A stretch of DNA of 64,000 nucleotides from Ensifer sp. LCM 4579 (GTDB taxonomy: Bacteria > Pseudomonadota > Alphaproteobacteria > Rhizobiales > Rhizobiaceae). Shown one piece after another: positions 1 through 9,143 of this stretch. The stretch is taken from NCBI RefSeq assembly GCF_001854885.1, contig NZ_MDDV01000024.1, positions 124,001-188,000 on the forward strand, read 5' to 3'. How positions within the stretch are numbered: position 1 is the stretch's first letter; every line of letters begins with the position of its first letter. A program made the translations under genes and the position numbers. The notes below the pieces were generated by a model. It had not been told where the DNA came from. It was given only the letters and a program-made list of their open reading frames with translations, and made no database searches.

Positions 1-1561
1 CCGGCTGGTTGAAGTTTGCCTGGTAGATGTCGCGCTCGTGGCTCGAGGGATCCTCGGCGACGAGCGAGAAACCGTCCTCCGCCTCGGCAAGCCTGTCTTT
101 CGGCAGGGTGACGAAGACCTTGAGCGGCGTGACCTTGTCCGGATCGACGGCAATGGTGAAGCTGCGGCCGTCGCCGGTTGCCTGATCGGCGATGCGCATG
201 CGCGCCGACGGCATGCCATCGATCGAAAGCGTGATGTTACGCTGCTCGGGTATCATGTTGAGCAGCTTGATCATGTAGCCGTTGCGCACCGAGCCGTCGG
301 ACTCGATGACGAATTGCGGGTTGCGGTCGTGCAGCACGTTGAGTTCGAGCCGATCGCGCGCCATCAGCGCGTAGAGCATGGCGATGCCGACCAGGGTCCA
401 GACGCCGAAATAGAGGAGGACGCGGGGTCGCAGGATGATCCGCCAGTTGAAATGCCTGACCTTGCCGGTGAATGCGCCGTTTACGTCGCGCAGGCGCGTC
501 GGATCGATCGCCGCCCTGCCATTGTCGGTGGCAAGCGCCATGTTTGCGGCGTAGTCGCTGAGCGTCGCATAGGAGATCAGCCCCCGTTCGCGGCCGAGCT
601 TGTCCATGACGCCGTCGCAGGCGTCGATGCAGAGCGCGCAGGTGATGCATTCGAGCTGCTGGCCGTCGCGGATGTCGATGCCCATCGGGCAGACCGCCAC
701 GCAGGCATTGCAATCGACGCAATCGCCGACCACCTCACCGGCCGCCGCCGCCTTCTTTGCATGGCGCGAGCGCGGTTCGCCGCGCCAGTCGTTATAGGTG
801 ACGACGAGCGAGTTCTCGTCCAGCATCGCCGCCTGGATACGCGGCCAGGGGCACATATAGGTGCAGACCTGTTCGCGCATCATGCCGCCGAAGACATAGG
901 TGGTGAAGGTCAGGACGCCGACGGTGATATAGGCGACCGGCGGCGCCTCCAGCGCGAGGAAGCTCTTGAGCAGGGACGGCGCGTCGGCAAAATAGAAGAT
1001 CCAGGCGCCGCCGGTCGCAACGCCGATCACCAGCCAGATCGCATGCTTGGTCACCCGCTTGCGGATCTTGTCGAGCGTCCAGGGTCCGGCATCGAGGCGC
1101 ATGCGGGCGTTGCGGTCCCCTTCGATGAAGCGCTCGACGACCAGGAACAGATCGACCCAGACGGTCTGCGGGCAGGTATAGCCGCACCAGGCGCGACCGA
1201 CGGCGGAGGTCACGAGAAAGAGGCCGAAGCCCGCCATGACGAGCAGGCCGGCGACGAAGAAGAATTCCTGCGGCCAGATTTCGATGAAGAAGAAGTAGAA
1301 TCGGCGGGCGGCAAGATCGACCAGGACCGCCTGGTCCGGCGCATGCGCGCCGCGGTCCCAGCGGATCCACGGCGTCAGATAATAGATGCCGAGCGTCACC
1401 AGCATCACCAGCCACTTGAACCGGCGGAATTGGCCCTCGGCCCGCTTCGGAAAGATCTTGCGGCGCTTTTCGTAAAGCGGCTTGCGCACGCGCGCCGCAT
1501 TGACCGGCTCGGCCTCGAAAAGCTCGACAGACTGCGATTGATTGACCGATTGAGGCTGCAT
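1..1561 (-). CDS. ccoG: Cytochrome c oxidase accessory protein CcoG/FixG (3' end cut by window edge)
   Basis: Membrane-bound ferredoxin-like protein of the ccoGHIS group, needed for cbb3 oxidase maturation (copper handling). The ATG at 1559-1561 opens a frame that runs to the window edge. About 520 residues are visible, so only the last few should be missing. After a basic N-terminus come membrane segments near residues 37-57 and 85-105, then the CGYTCPQ motif. Two ferredoxin-type [4Fe-4S] motifs follow around residues 272-290 (CVDCNACVAVCP) and 300-320 (CITCALCIDACD). The C-terminal part is periplasmic and beta-rich. An FNR/FixK box lies 62 bp upstream. ccoHIS would be expected past the left edge. 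Unusually, ccoNOQP is not adjacent but about 8 kb upstream on the same strand. Confidence 0.95.
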   Translation of the reverse strand, partial: MQPQSVNQSQSVELFEAEPVNAARVRKPLYEKRRKIFPKRAEGQFRRFKWLVMLVTLGIYYLTPWIRWDRGAHAPDQAVLVDLAARRFYFFFIEIWPQEFFFVAGLLVMAGFGLFLVTSAVGRAWCGYTCPQTVWVDLFLVVERFIEGDRNARMRLDAGPWTLDKIRKRVTKHAIWLVIGVATGGAWIFYFADAPSLLKSFLALEAPPVAYITVGVLTFTTYVFGGMMREQVCTYMCPWPRIQAAMLDENSLVVTYNDWRGEPRSRHAKKAAAAGEVVGDCVDCNACVAVCPMGIDIRDGQQLECITCALCIDACDGVMDKLGRERGLISYATLSDYAANMALATDNGRAAIDPTRLRDVNGAFTGKVRHFNWRIILRPRVLLYFGVWTLVGIAMLYALMARDRLELNVLHDRNPQFVIESDGSVRNGYMIKLLNMIPEQRNITLSIDGMPSARMRIADQATGDGRSFTIAVDPDKVTPLKVFVTLPKDRLAEAEDGFSLVAEDPSSHERDIYQANFNQP

Positions 1562-1623
1562 CTACGGGAATTCCCAAAAACATCTATCGGCCCGACTTTT
1601 GCCCGATCGACCGCCCCCAAGCC

Positions 1624-1637
1624 TTGATCTGCGTCAA
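1624..1637 (-). promoter_or_regulatory. FNR/FixK-type anaerobox upstream of ccoG
   Basis: TTGATCTGCGTCAA matches the FNR/FixK consensus TTGAT-N4-ATCAA with one mismatch in the right half. It lies 62 bp before the ccoG start, which fits activation under low oxygen by FnrN (encoded at 22.8 kb) or FixK. Confidence 0.8.
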
Positions 1638-1842
1638 GTTTGCGCCCGAATGCCGCATGGTGCGGCGAAACGCCCTCGCAGTGCCGTCGTGGGCCTCTCG
1701 GCCTTGAAGGCGCATGGGAAACGCGCGCTGCAGCCGGCGCGGGCATGCCCACCAATTGGACGAGATCCGCGAAATGCAGCTGCCGATGGGATAGACTGCA
1801 AACGGCCCCGGTGCGACCGGATTGACCTCGGGGAGGACTGCC

Positions 1843-2523
1843 ATGGCCGAAGCTGATATAACCCAACACCGTCGGGAACTCACCAGCGCCGAGCTTGGGG
1901 CGCTCGCACATCTCTATCGCGGCGAAATCTATCGCAGCACAATCTGGCGCACCCGGTTGGACACCACCACCAACTGGGCGGTTGTGACGCTGGGCGTGGC
2001 CCTTTCCATCACGTTCTCTTCGCCGAGCGCTTCGCCGCTACCACTGGTTCTGGTCGGTATATTGATCCTGTTCTTTCTCATGCTCGAATCGCGTCGCTAT
2101 CGCTATTTCAATGTTTGGCGCGCTCGGGCGCGGTGGCTTGAAAGGTACTTTTTTGCCCCGATGCTCAAGGATGGCGATTTCCACATGGAACGAGACTGGC
2201 AGAAGGTGCTCGCCGAGGACTATCTGCACCCGCACTACCACTCGAGTTTCATGACCGCGGTCGGCCGCCGGATTCGGCGCAACTATCTCTGGATCCTGCT
2301 GATCCAGAGCGTGTCCTATATCGGCAAACTGATCGTGCATCCGGTCCCGCTCGCCACACTGGATCAATTTTGGCGCCGGGCCGATGTGGGCCCGATCCCA
2401 GGGGAGATCGTCGCGGCAGCAGGGGCGATCTATGTCGGCGTCTGGCTCGCCATTGCGCTATGGAGTGAGTGGGATGATCGGACCCGGTTCGGACGGGCGC
2501 CCAGCTCCAGCGGCATGGGATGA
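1843..2523 (+). CDS. DUF2270-like integral membrane protein
   Basis: Uncharacterised membrane protein of 226 residues. The start at 1843 is preceded by GGGGAGGACTGCC, a good ribosome site; an in-frame ATG at 1822 lacks one. The N-terminal 40 residues are polar and soluble. A hydrophobic pair follows at about residues 43-58 and 66-83, then a charged middle region with the motif ESRRYRYFNVWRAR, and two weaker hydrophobic stretches near residues 150-170 and 190-212. This architecture fits the DUF2270 family; the assignment is by recognition, not search. It is transcribed away from ccoG and stands alone. No function is proposed. Confidence 0.7.
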   Translation: MAEADITQHRRELTSAELGALAHLYRGEIYRSTIWRTRLDTTTNWAVVTLGVALSITFSSPSASPLPLVLVGILILFFLMLESRRYRYFNVWRARARWLERYFFAPMLKDGDFHMERDWQKVLAEDYLHPHYHSSFMTAVGRRIRRNYLWILLIQSVSYIGKLIVHPVPLATLDQFWRRADVGPIPGEIVAAAGAIYVGVWLAIALWSEWDDRTRFGRAPSSSGMG

Positions 2524-2564
2524 TTCGCGGAAAGAAGCGGTCGCGCCGGAAGCCGCACTACATA

Positions 2565-3239
2565 TCAGGCCGTTTCGAGTCGGCTGAACCGGACCGGGAT
2601 GAATTTGCGAGTCTTGAGCTGCCCTGCCGCGTCTTTGTCGATGACAGTCAGGACCTGTCCATTTTCAGGACCCACCGGCATAACCAGCAGTCCCTCCGGC
2701 TTGAGTTGCTCGAGCAAAGCCGGCGGCGGCCGCTCGGCCGCCGCCGTGACCAGAATCTTGTCGAACGGAGCGTGCTCGGGCCAGCCGCGGGACCCGTCTC
2801 CGACACGAATGCCGACATTGGCATAGCCGAGGCCCGGCAGCAGGTCCTCGGAGCGGGCTGCGAATTCCTCGATGATTTCGACGCTCCAAACCTGCCCGGC
2901 GAGTTCCGCGAGGATTGCGGCCTGGTAGCCCAGACCGGTGCCGATCTCGAGCACTGCCTCGTGCGGTTGGGGAGCGAGGAGATCGGTCATCAGAGCGACG
3001 ATGAAGGGTTGTGAGACGGTCTTATCGAAACCGATCGGCAGCGGCATGTCCTCGTAGGCGGAAGGCGCAAGCGGGGCTGGAACAAATAGATGCCGCGGCA
3101 CCCGCAGCATGGCCGCCATCACCCGCTCATGGAGTACCGCCCTGCCGAGCTCTTCGCTCGCAAGCTCGACATAAATTGCAATCAGCTCGACCATGTGCCT
3201 GCGCAGCACCGCGAGGTGCTTTTCGTTCATTGGTCTCAT
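2565..3239 (-). CDS. pcm: Protein-L-isoaspartate O-methyltransferase
   Basis: Repairs isoaspartyl residues in damaged proteins by SAM-dependent methylation. The Rossmann SAM-binding motif I is visible as VLEIGTGLGYQAAIL around residue 95. The family signature AYEDMPLPIGFDKTVSQPFIVA precedes it in two overlapping parts, and the post-motif segments DGSRGWPEHAPFDKI and LLVMPVG follow. At 224 residues it has the usual length. The start at 3239 (MRPMNEK) has GAGGAAAG 14 nt upstream; 3230 and 3263 are alternatives. It has no obvious operon partner and belongs to the accessory block separating ccoP from ccoG. Confidence 0.88.
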   Translation of the reverse strand: MRPMNEKHLAVLRRHMVELIAIYVELASEELGRAVLHERVMAAMLRVPRHLFVPAPLAPSAYEDMPLPIGFDKTVSQPFIVALMTDLLAPQPHEAVLEIGTGLGYQAAILAELAGQVWSVEIIEEFAARSEDLLPGLGYANVGIRVGDGSRGWPEHAPFDKILVTAAAERPPPALLEQLKPEGLLVMPVGPENGQVLTVIDKDAAGQLKTRKFIPVRFSRLETA

Positions 3240-3540
3240 GACGGCGGAGCTTTCCTCAGCCAATTTGCAGACAGCGTTCTATGCCGTTCGTCTTGTCTCA
3301 CGAACGGCCGCAGGGCATGCCCGACGATTATCGTCGAGCGGCACCTGTGGAGTCAATCGAGCCATTCACTGCGCCGGACCTCAATGACCGCAACGGGTCG
3401 ATCCTTCATGTTCATAGAGGTGGCAGAGGAGTTGGGTCTTGCTTGGGCATGATGATCCCCCGGAGAGGCTCGAGGCTCTCGAGCCAGCGGGCCGCTGCTG
3501 GAGGCGACACGAGACAGGCTGCTTGCGTTGCTCCGTAATG

Positions 3541-4068
3541 TTACATGAGCCGCTTGGTCATCCGCAGGAGAGGCACCGTCACGCCGCCGCGATCATCGAC
3601 TAATCGCTCGACGGGAATGTAGCCGCAAGCCCGATATAGCGGTTCGCCGGCCATCGTGCCCATCAGCTCGGCTCGTTTGAAGCCTTCGTTGCGCGCGGCC
3701 TGCTCGCAAAGCGCAAGGATTTTCCTCCCCACACCCCGGCGGGCATAGGCCGGATACGTATACATGGCACGCACCCGCGCCGGATCATGCACGGGATCGA
3801 GCAATGCGGCGTCACGTCCGGTAGTTGCGTCGCCGCCGTACAGCGTTGCTCTGCGGCTCCAGCCGCCGCACCCTGCGATCGTGCCATCCAGCAGGATCAC
3901 GAAGTAAGTCCCATCATCTATCAGTTGTGTGTCGAGCCCCATGATTTGGCGGCTCGACTCAATTTGCGCTTCGGTGAGAAAGGGTCTCTGGAGTTCCGAT
4001 ATTGCCGCGTCGATCAGCGCTGCAAGGATCCCCAGGTCAGCGCGGGTCGCGTTTCTGTGCTCCAACAT
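3541..4068 (-). CDS. GNAT family N-acetyltransferase
   Basis: Predicted acetyl-CoA-dependent acyltransferase of 175 residues. The GNAT core is visible: the beta4 strand RVRAMYTYPAYARRG followed by the acetyl-CoA loop RRGVGRKIL (Q/R-x-x-G-x-G/A type), then the helix LCEQAARNEGF and the terminal YRACGYIPVERL. The substrate cannot be inferred. The ATG at 4068 has GGAG seven bases upstream; an in-frame ATG at 4080 is the alternative. A 50-bp sequence just past its 3' end is repeated past the 3' end of the other GNAT gene at 7510. Confidence 0.82.
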   Translation of the reverse strand: MLEHRNATRADLGILAALIDAAISELQRPFLTEAQIESSRQIMGLDTQLIDDGTYFVILLDGTIAGCGGWSRRATLYGGDATTGRDAALLDPVHDPARVRAMYTYPAYARRGVGRKILALCEQAARNEGFKRAELMGTMAGEPLYRACGYIPVERLVDDRGGVTVPLLRMTKRLM

Positions 4069-4098
4069 AATCGTCTCCATGAACCTTCGTGCAGGATA

Positions 4099-4713
4099 CT
4101 AGCGAAAGTCGCTACGCGACGGTTCTGCATCGGCGCCGGCGAGGGTCGGCGCAGCGACGTCCCCCGCACTCTGTGCGGCCTGCCCGGCAAACCGCATCTG
4201 CAATCGCACGCCGTAGCCGTCGCTCATGCCGAGCAGTGTTTGGCTGATCTCGACCGGGGCTCGGGCGTAATCGCCGGTACCGCCTGTCACGGCGCGGACG
4301 ACCTCAACACCAGTTTCCGCCAGTTCGGGGCCTTGGGTGATGAGAATATCGCCGTCCTTGAAGACAATGACCTGGCGCGTGATGACGACGGTTCCGGTCT
4401 CGGTGCGGAAGCCCTTGCCTACGTAGTAGCCGTCGCAGGTCCAGGTTCCGATCACCTTGTCCGGAAAAGCTGGGCTGCCGTCCTTGAGGGTACCCTCGAT
4501 CCCCCCGTCGAGGGTACCGGTGGGGTAGACGTAACCCTGGGTGACGAAGGCGTTGCCGTAGGCGGGCATCCCGTCCTCGAATACGGGGGCCTCGTCATAA
4601 ACGAAGCGGCTAAGATCCTCAGCCACGTCGAAGGCCGGGAGCGCGCCGTCCGCCATTGCTACCGTCGGCATCACTGCGGCGAAAGCAGCGAGTATCAAAC
4701 GAGTCGATTTCAT
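4099..4713 (-). CDS. Exported beta-barrel-like protein (dirigent/allene oxide cyclase-like)
   Basis: Secreted protein of 204 residues with a clear Sec signal peptide (MKSTRLILAAFAAVMP then TVAMA|DG). The mature part has GTWTCDGYY, a long beta stretch VVITRQVIVFKDGDILITQG, and AVTGGTGDYARAPVEI. The T/V-GGTGDYA-GA pattern is typical of dirigent and allene-oxide-cyclase-like barrels. Enzymatic activity is not implied; many bacterial members are uncharacterised. The frame is open upstream to 4941, but the signal peptide fixes the start at 4713. The family call is by pattern recognition only. Confidence 0.6.
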   Translation of the reverse strand: MKSTRLILAAFAAVMPTVAMADGALPAFDVAEDLSRFVYDEAPVFEDGMPAYGNAFVTQGYVYPTGTLDGGIEGTLKDGSPAFPDKVIGTWTCDGYYVGKGFRTETGTVVITRQVIVFKDGDILITQGPELAETGVEVVRAVTGGTGDYARAPVEISQTLLGMSDGYGVRLQMRFAGQAAQSAGDVAAPTLAGADAEPSRSDFR

Positions 4714-4912
4714 CGGTATGGTCCTTGCTGTTTGCATGGTGGTGAGGATGCGTATCAGGCGCGTCTTCCGAAAGGCACGCCTCGATCCGGCTCGCGGCAG
4801 CGGCGGGCCGGATGCTTGGGCTGAACTGCGCGGCAACCGCCGCGCAGAAGTCTTGGCAGTGATCCGCCTTGTCCACGTGGATCGCCTGCATTTGATGATC
4901 ATTTCCGTCGAC

Positions 4913-6250
4913 CTAGGCGGCATTCCTGCCCGGTGATGCATTCGCGGCGGCCCTTGACAGGAAGCTCTTGTTGACCGGGCTGTGCGGCTTCAGCGCCAAT
5001 CGCTCGTTGGCAATGGCCTCGGCCATCGCCGTCAGGCCACCACGAACGGAAGCCTCGGCCAGCGTCCAATCGATGATATCGCGCTGGGCGTGGCTGCCAC
5101 CGAAGGAATTGGCGATGAAGCGCGCGCCGTGGAGGAGGTTCGCCGCATTTTCGTAGTCGCCACGCCAGAATGCAGCGAACCCTTCGACCAGCGGCAGAGC
5201 GGTGCGGCTACCCCATCCACCTGCCTCGGATACGAGGGCGCCATTCCGGTAGGCGTTGGCGATGCGGTCTACCTCGGCAGTACGGCCAGCGCCGAGATAG
5301 GCCATCACCGCATGCCAGTCGTTGAACGGATAGGTGCAGCCGTCCACATGACTGTCCCAGGCCGTCGCCAGTTCCTGCCAGCGGTGGCCGACATCATGGC
5401 CGGAGAGATGAAGTCGCCAGAGAAGTGCCGAGGCATCGACCATGTCGAGCGCGACCATGCTGCGGTCCTGCCGGATCGGCCCATCATAGAGGGCGAGTAC
5501 CTCGTCGGCCTGGCCGAGGTCGAGATGGCACAGCGAACGGTGCCACCAGTTGTGGACCTTGAAGAAATTGTCGTCGCCTGACCAATGCGGCTCGCGCGCG
5601 ATCATCCAGCCAATACCATCCTCGGCGCGACCCTGCATCTCCATGACATGGGCGACGGCATGGTGCGCCCAGCAATCGAGCGGCTGAAGGTCGACGGCGC
5701 GGCGGCCCGCCTCCTCGGCCCGGCCATAGTCGCCGGTTTCCTCGAGACCGAAGGCATGCATGCCGAGCAGAATCGAGTAGCCAGGTATGTTCGCGGACCA
5801 TTTCGGCAGCACGCGCGCGATGCGGTCGCGCAGGCTCCGCGCGCTGGCGCGGTAGAAATCCATCAGATGACCCGACTGGAGAGCGACGATATCGTGGGGG
5901 TAGTCCGCGTTGTGGCGATCAAGCGCCGTCGCCGCGGCGGTCCACTCCCCCTCGACCAGCAGGTCGAGGGCAACAACATGCGAGGCCTCGCGCTCGGAGA
6001 GCCGCAGCGACTTCACCGTGCCGATGATCGCCTTCGCTTCCTTGGTCGCCTCCGGCTCGGTCGCGAGGCCGAATAGATGTGCCTTGAGGATGTGCGCCAT
6101 GGCAAAGCCGGGCGCTGCCTCGATCGCGCGGTCGAGCAATCCGACAGGATCACCGCGATAGATGTTGAAAGCGTCGACGGCCTGGTCGAACAGGGCAGAG
6201 ACTTCGGACGTCGCTCCGGTCAGCACATTGCCTTGCGCATCGGTTATCAT
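4913..6250 (-). CDS. Tetratricopeptide-type protein, TTC38-like
   Basis: Predicted cytosolic helical-repeat protein of 445 residues. It starts MITDAQGN at 6250 with GAAAGGAAAG upstream. Recognisable TTC38-family features are a first helical repeat on VDAFNIYRGDP and IEAAPGFAMAHILKAHL, the conserved DCWAHHAVAHVMEMQGR segment near residue 200, and HWSGDDNFFKVHNWWH followed by LCHLDLGQ. Such proteins often lie beside AraC regulators in rhizobia; here the AraC gene at 6428 is divergent and shares a 177-bp promoter region, suggesting regulation by it. The biochemical role is unknown. Confidence 0.78.
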   Translation of the reverse strand: MITDAQGNVLTGATSEVSALFDQAVDAFNIYRGDPVGLLDRAIEAAPGFAMAHILKAHLFGLATEPEATKEAKAIIGTVKSLRLSEREASHVVALDLLVEGEWTAAATALDRHNADYPHDIVALQSGHLMDFYRASARSLRDRIARVLPKWSANIPGYSILLGMHAFGLEETGDYGRAEEAGRRAVDLQPLDCWAHHAVAHVMEMQGRAEDGIGWMIAREPHWSGDDNFFKVHNWWHRSLCHLDLGQADEVLALYDGPIRQDRSMVALDMVDASALLWRLHLSGHDVGHRWQELATAWDSHVDGCTYPFNDWHAVMAYLGAGRTAEVDRIANAYRNGALVSEAGGWGSRTALPLVEGFAAFWRGDYENAANLLHGARFIANSFGGSHAQRDIIDWTLAEASVRGGLTAMAEAIANERLALKPHSPVNKSFLSRAAANASPGRNAA

Positions 6251-6427
6251 GATCGATCTTTCCTTTCTCGAGGTGTATACAGTGATCGCGCCTGTCGCCC
6301 AGTCGCAGCAATGCGGTGGTCGTTGGGGCGATCTCGACACCTAAGTAAATCGTCGCCGTGATGCGGTTAATGAGCGATACGCCGGAACACTTGACCGATC
6401 CGCCGCCTGTGAAAAAGGAAGCGTTCC

Positions 6428-7393
6428 TTGGAGGCTCTGCTGGACCTGCTGCGGGCCATGCGTCTTACGGGAGGCATCTTCCTCGACGCGAAGTTCAGCG
6501 CTCCGTGGAGCGTATCGGCAAAAGTCGCGCCGGAGGACTGCGCCCCCTTCACGGTCGCGCCCCGGCACATCATCGCCTATCACTACGTGACGGAAGGGCG
6601 CTGCCTGCTGAAGGTTGGAGACGAACGGCCGATTGAGGTCGAGCGTGGCGAGATTGTCGTTTTGCCGCGCAACGATCGCCACGTCATCGCAAGCGCCATG
6701 AACCTTCGTCCCGTCAGCGCCGACCATCTAATCCAGGCCGCGCCCGAAGGCGGACCGGCGAAGATCGTCCATGGCGGCGGCGGTGAGCGAACGTCCATCT
6801 TGTGCGGATTTCTCGGGAACGACCTTGCGCACAACGCGCTCATCGCGCTGCTGCCGAGCGTGCTGAAGCTCGATGCTGCCGATGGCGCTTCAGGCGACTG
6901 GATCAGGAGCACTTTCCATTTCGCCGCCAGGGAGCTTGCGGCCGGGCAGGCCAACTCTCCGATCATTCTGGCGAAGCTCGCGGAACTGTTGTTCATGGAG
7001 GCGGTTCGTCGCTACCTTGCCTTCCAGCCGCCGTCAGCGAATGCATGGGCTGCCGGCATGCAAGACCAGGTGATCGGCCGCGCACTGGGGCTGCTGCACG
7101 GACAGATCGCGCGGCGATGGACGACCGAGGATCTCGCGCGCGAGCTGTCCGTCTCACGCTCGGCCTTCGCGGAACGTTTCACGCGCGCCATCGGGGAACC
7201 GCCGATGCGCTACCTGGCCCGGCAGAGATTCGAGCAGGCATCGGCGCAGTTGAAGGAGACCGCTGACCCGATCGCGCGGATCGCATATGATGTCGGTTAC
7301 GAGTCCGAAGAGGCATTCAGCCGGGCTTTCCGGCGGGAATACGGCATGCCCCCCGCGGCATGGCGAAGAGCAAACGCGCTTGCCGGGACGTGA
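6428..7393 (+). CDS. AraC-family transcriptional regulator with N-terminal cupin domain
   Basis: Regulator of 321 residues. The N-terminal ~190 residues form a cupin-type ligand-binding domain (VAPRHIIAYHYVTEGRC, then PIEVERGEIVVLPRNDRHV). The C-terminal ~100 residues carry two helix-turn-helix motifs (WTTEDLARELSVSRSAFAERF, then DPIARIAYDVGYESEEAFSRAF). The start is read as TTG at 6428, because AAGGAAG lies directly before it; an in-frame ATG at 6458 would remove part of the first helix. It is divergent from the TTC38-like gene, its likely target. The inducer is unknown. Confidence 0.87.
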   Translation: MEALLDLLRAMRLTGGIFLDAKFSAPWSVSAKVAPEDCAPFTVAPRHIIAYHYVTEGRCLLKVGDERPIEVERGEIVVLPRNDRHVIASAMNLRPVSADHLIQAAPEGGPAKIVHGGGGERTSILCGFLGNDLAHNALIALLPSVLKLDAADGASGDWIRSTFHFAARELAAGQANSPIILAKLAELLFMEAVRRYLAFQPPSANAWAAGMQDQVIGRALGLLHGQIARRWTTEDLARELSVSRSAFAERFTRAIGEPPMRYLARQRFEQASAQLKETADPIARIAYDVGYESEEAFSRAFRREYGMPPAAWRRANALAGT

Positions 7394-7509
7394 TGCCACA
7401 GCACTCGCCTGCTTTCACCGATGGTCTGCAACGAGTCGATCTTTCATGTTCATATGAGGTTTCAGATGAGTGGGATCTGGCCTCATCGCCAAAACGGTAG
7501 ACTGGGCAT

Positions 7510-8112
7510 TCAGCGATCATCCACCGCACGAAGCGATTTAATCAGAAGCACCCAGTGCTCTGTCTCGGTCACCCAGCCTTCCTTCGCACAGGAGACCATT
7601 GCCACTTCTTCGTAGCCAAACCGCTCGTAGAGCCGTCTTGCACCTGCGTTGTTGTCGGCGACGATGACACTCATCCGACCAAGCGCCTCTTCCCGGGCGA
7701 TTTGCTCGGCAAGCTCGAGTAGTCGCGAGCCAAGCCCCTGCCCTCGGTATTCGGGATAGCAGGCCAGCACATTGACATACCAGCTTTCCAGGGCCTTGTT
7801 TTCCAGTTCTTGAAGCGGCCGGAACAGGGCCGGGAAATCGTCGACGATCGGCGTGGGCTCCGAGCCGATCGGATACCCGGTCAGACTCGCCACGGCACCA
7901 TCTCCAAAGTCCACAACGATGATCCGGCCTTCGCGCGCCTTTTCTGTTTGCCGGGCGCGGCCAATCTCCCAAGGGTCTTGATCCTCCCTTGCAAGTCCCT
8001 GCCAAACGTAGAGCGGCAAACCCTCGCCGGCGAAGTTGACGAGATCGGCCAGCTCCCTTGCATCTGCTTCGCTTGCGAACCGTAGCGGTGACTCAAGCCG
8101 GATCATTTGCAT
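7510..8112 (-). CDS. GNAT family N-acetyltransferase
   Basis: Predicted acetyltransferase of 200 residues. The GNAT fold is supported by WYVNVLACYPEYRGQGLGSRLL (beta4 plus the acetyl-CoA loop RGQGLG) near residue 125, the helix ELAEQIAREE, and VADNNAGARRLYERFGYEEV. The substrate is unknown. A sequence similar to that flanking the GNAT gene at 3541 occurs just past its 3' end, suggesting that the two neighbourhoods share an ancestral segment. Confidence 0.82.
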   Translation of the reverse strand: MQMIRLESPLRFASEADARELADLVNFAGEGLPLYVWQGLAREDQDPWEIGRARQTEKAREGRIIVVDFGDGAVASLTGYPIGSEPTPIVDDFPALFRPLQELENKALESWYVNVLACYPEYRGQGLGSRLLELAEQIAREEALGRMSVIVADNNAGARRLYERFGYEEVAMVSCAKEGWVTETEHWVLLIKSLRAVDDR

Positions 8113-8317
8113 CCTCCGGAAATGTGGGGCGGAGAACTTTTATAAGACGTTTTTCGAATGACGTCAGGTAATCTTCAGTTCACACGACCTTTCCTTGGGT
8201 CGGATCCGCTTCGGCAGCGTGTCTCCAAAAGAATTTCCCCGGCTTTGCTGCACAGCCATTCACGTGTCGGACAGGGCCTATATAAATCGAGGTCCTGAAA
8301 TCCAAAGGAGCAACCCC

Positions 8318-8725
8318 ATGCCCCCGATGCCCGCCAGAATCATCCATATTTCGATCGCGCGCGACTGGCGGGAGGTTTATGCCTTCATGGCAGACCATGA
8401 GAAAATGCCACTTTGGGCGTCCGGCCTCTCTTCCGGGCTGACCCGCGACGGCGAGGACTGGATCGCGCCCGGGCCGCTCGGCAATGCTCGCGTACATTTC
8501 GTGGCCGCGAACGATTACGGCGTCGTCGATCACCTGGTCACCCTCGAAGACGGCCGGCAGGTGCACAACGCCCTGCGAGTCGTTCCGAACGGCGACGGCG
8601 CCGAGGTGATGTTCACGCTGCTCAGGCAACCGGGGATGAGCGAAGCGCAATTCGCAGACGACGCGGCCTGGGTGGAAAAAGACCTCGCCAGGCTTAAATC
8701 CATCCTTGAATCCGGCAAGGACTGA
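8318..8725 (+). CDS. SRPBCC/START-like family protein
   Basis: Small (135 residues) cytosolic protein with the helix-grip pattern of polyketide-cyclase/AHSA-like SRPBCC proteins: an N-terminal ARIIHISIARDWREVYAFMADHEKMPLW and a C-terminal helix WVEKDLARLKSILE. The start at 8318 has AAAGGAG seven bases upstream. It lies 19 bp before a VOC-family gene on the same strand, probably one operon; this pair is commonly seen with stress or detoxification genes. No catalytic residues can be assigned. Confidence 0.7.
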   Translation: MPPMPARIIHISIARDWREVYAFMADHEKMPLWASGLSSGLTRDGEDWIAPGPLGNARVHFVAANDYGVVDHLVTLEDGRQVHNALRVVPNGDGAEVMFTLLRQPGMSEAQFADDAAWVEKDLARLKSILESGKD

Positions 8726-8744
8726 TTGGAAGGACGGGAACGAC

Positions 8745-9098
8745 ATGAGCCGCAAGGAAAACGACCGCCGCATCGACTATATCGAGTTCAACGTCGCGGA
8801 TATCGCCGCAAGCAAGGCCTTCTACGGCAGCACCTTCGGCTGGACCTTCACGGATTACGGGCCGGACTATTGCGAGTTTGCCGATGGCCGCCTGACCGGC
8901 GGCTTCACCACGCTCGGACCGGTCCGAAGCGGCGGACCGCTCGTCATCATCTATGCCGACAGGATCGAGGACGCGCAGGCCCGTGTCGAGGCGGCCGGTG
9001 GCAGGATCGTCAAGCCGATCTACACCTTCCCCGGCGGCCGGCGGTTCCACTTTGCCGATCCGGACGGATACGAATTGGCGGTCTGGTCGGAGCAATAG
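8745..9098 (+). CDS. VOC family (glyoxalase/bleomycin-resistance-like) protein
   Basis: Protein of 117 residues with one complete VOC beta-alpha-beta-beta-beta repeat pair. It begins IDYIEFNVADIAASKAFYG, the classical opening with a metal-ligand position, and ends FHFADPDGYELAVWSEQ, whose F-x-D-P-D-G-Y-E-L pattern is diagnostic for the fold and includes the C-terminal Glu ligand. The substrate is unknown. It is probably co-transcribed with the SRPBCC gene ending 19 bp upstream. An AT-rich inverted repeat starting at its stop codon may terminate the unit. Confidence 0.82.
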   Translation: MSRKENDRRIDYIEFNVADIAASKAFYGSTFGWTFTDYGPDYCEFADGRLTGGFTTLGPVRSGGPLVIIYADRIEDAQARVEAAGGRIVKPIYTFPGGRRFHFADPDGYELAVWSEQ

Positions 9099-9142
9099 AG
9101 CATTTTTGCGGTCAACTGGTTCCACCTGACTGCAAATGCTCT
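9097..9142. repeat. Inverted repeat, possible bidirectional terminator or palindromic element
   Basis: Imperfect palindrome with arms AGAGCATTTTTGCGGTCAA and TGACTGCAAATGCTCT around a CTGGTTCCACC centre. It begins at the stop codon of the VOC gene. I read it as a rhizobial intergenic palindrome that may also act as a transcription stop. Confidence 0.5.
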
Positions 9143-9143
9143 C

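Noticed and set aside
38..1627. Long open frame (529 codons) on the plus strand opposite ccoG
   Set aside because: It is antisense to an unmistakable FixG. High-GC third positions keep the opposite frame open; the product is a low-complexity Asp/Arg/Ala/His-rich string.
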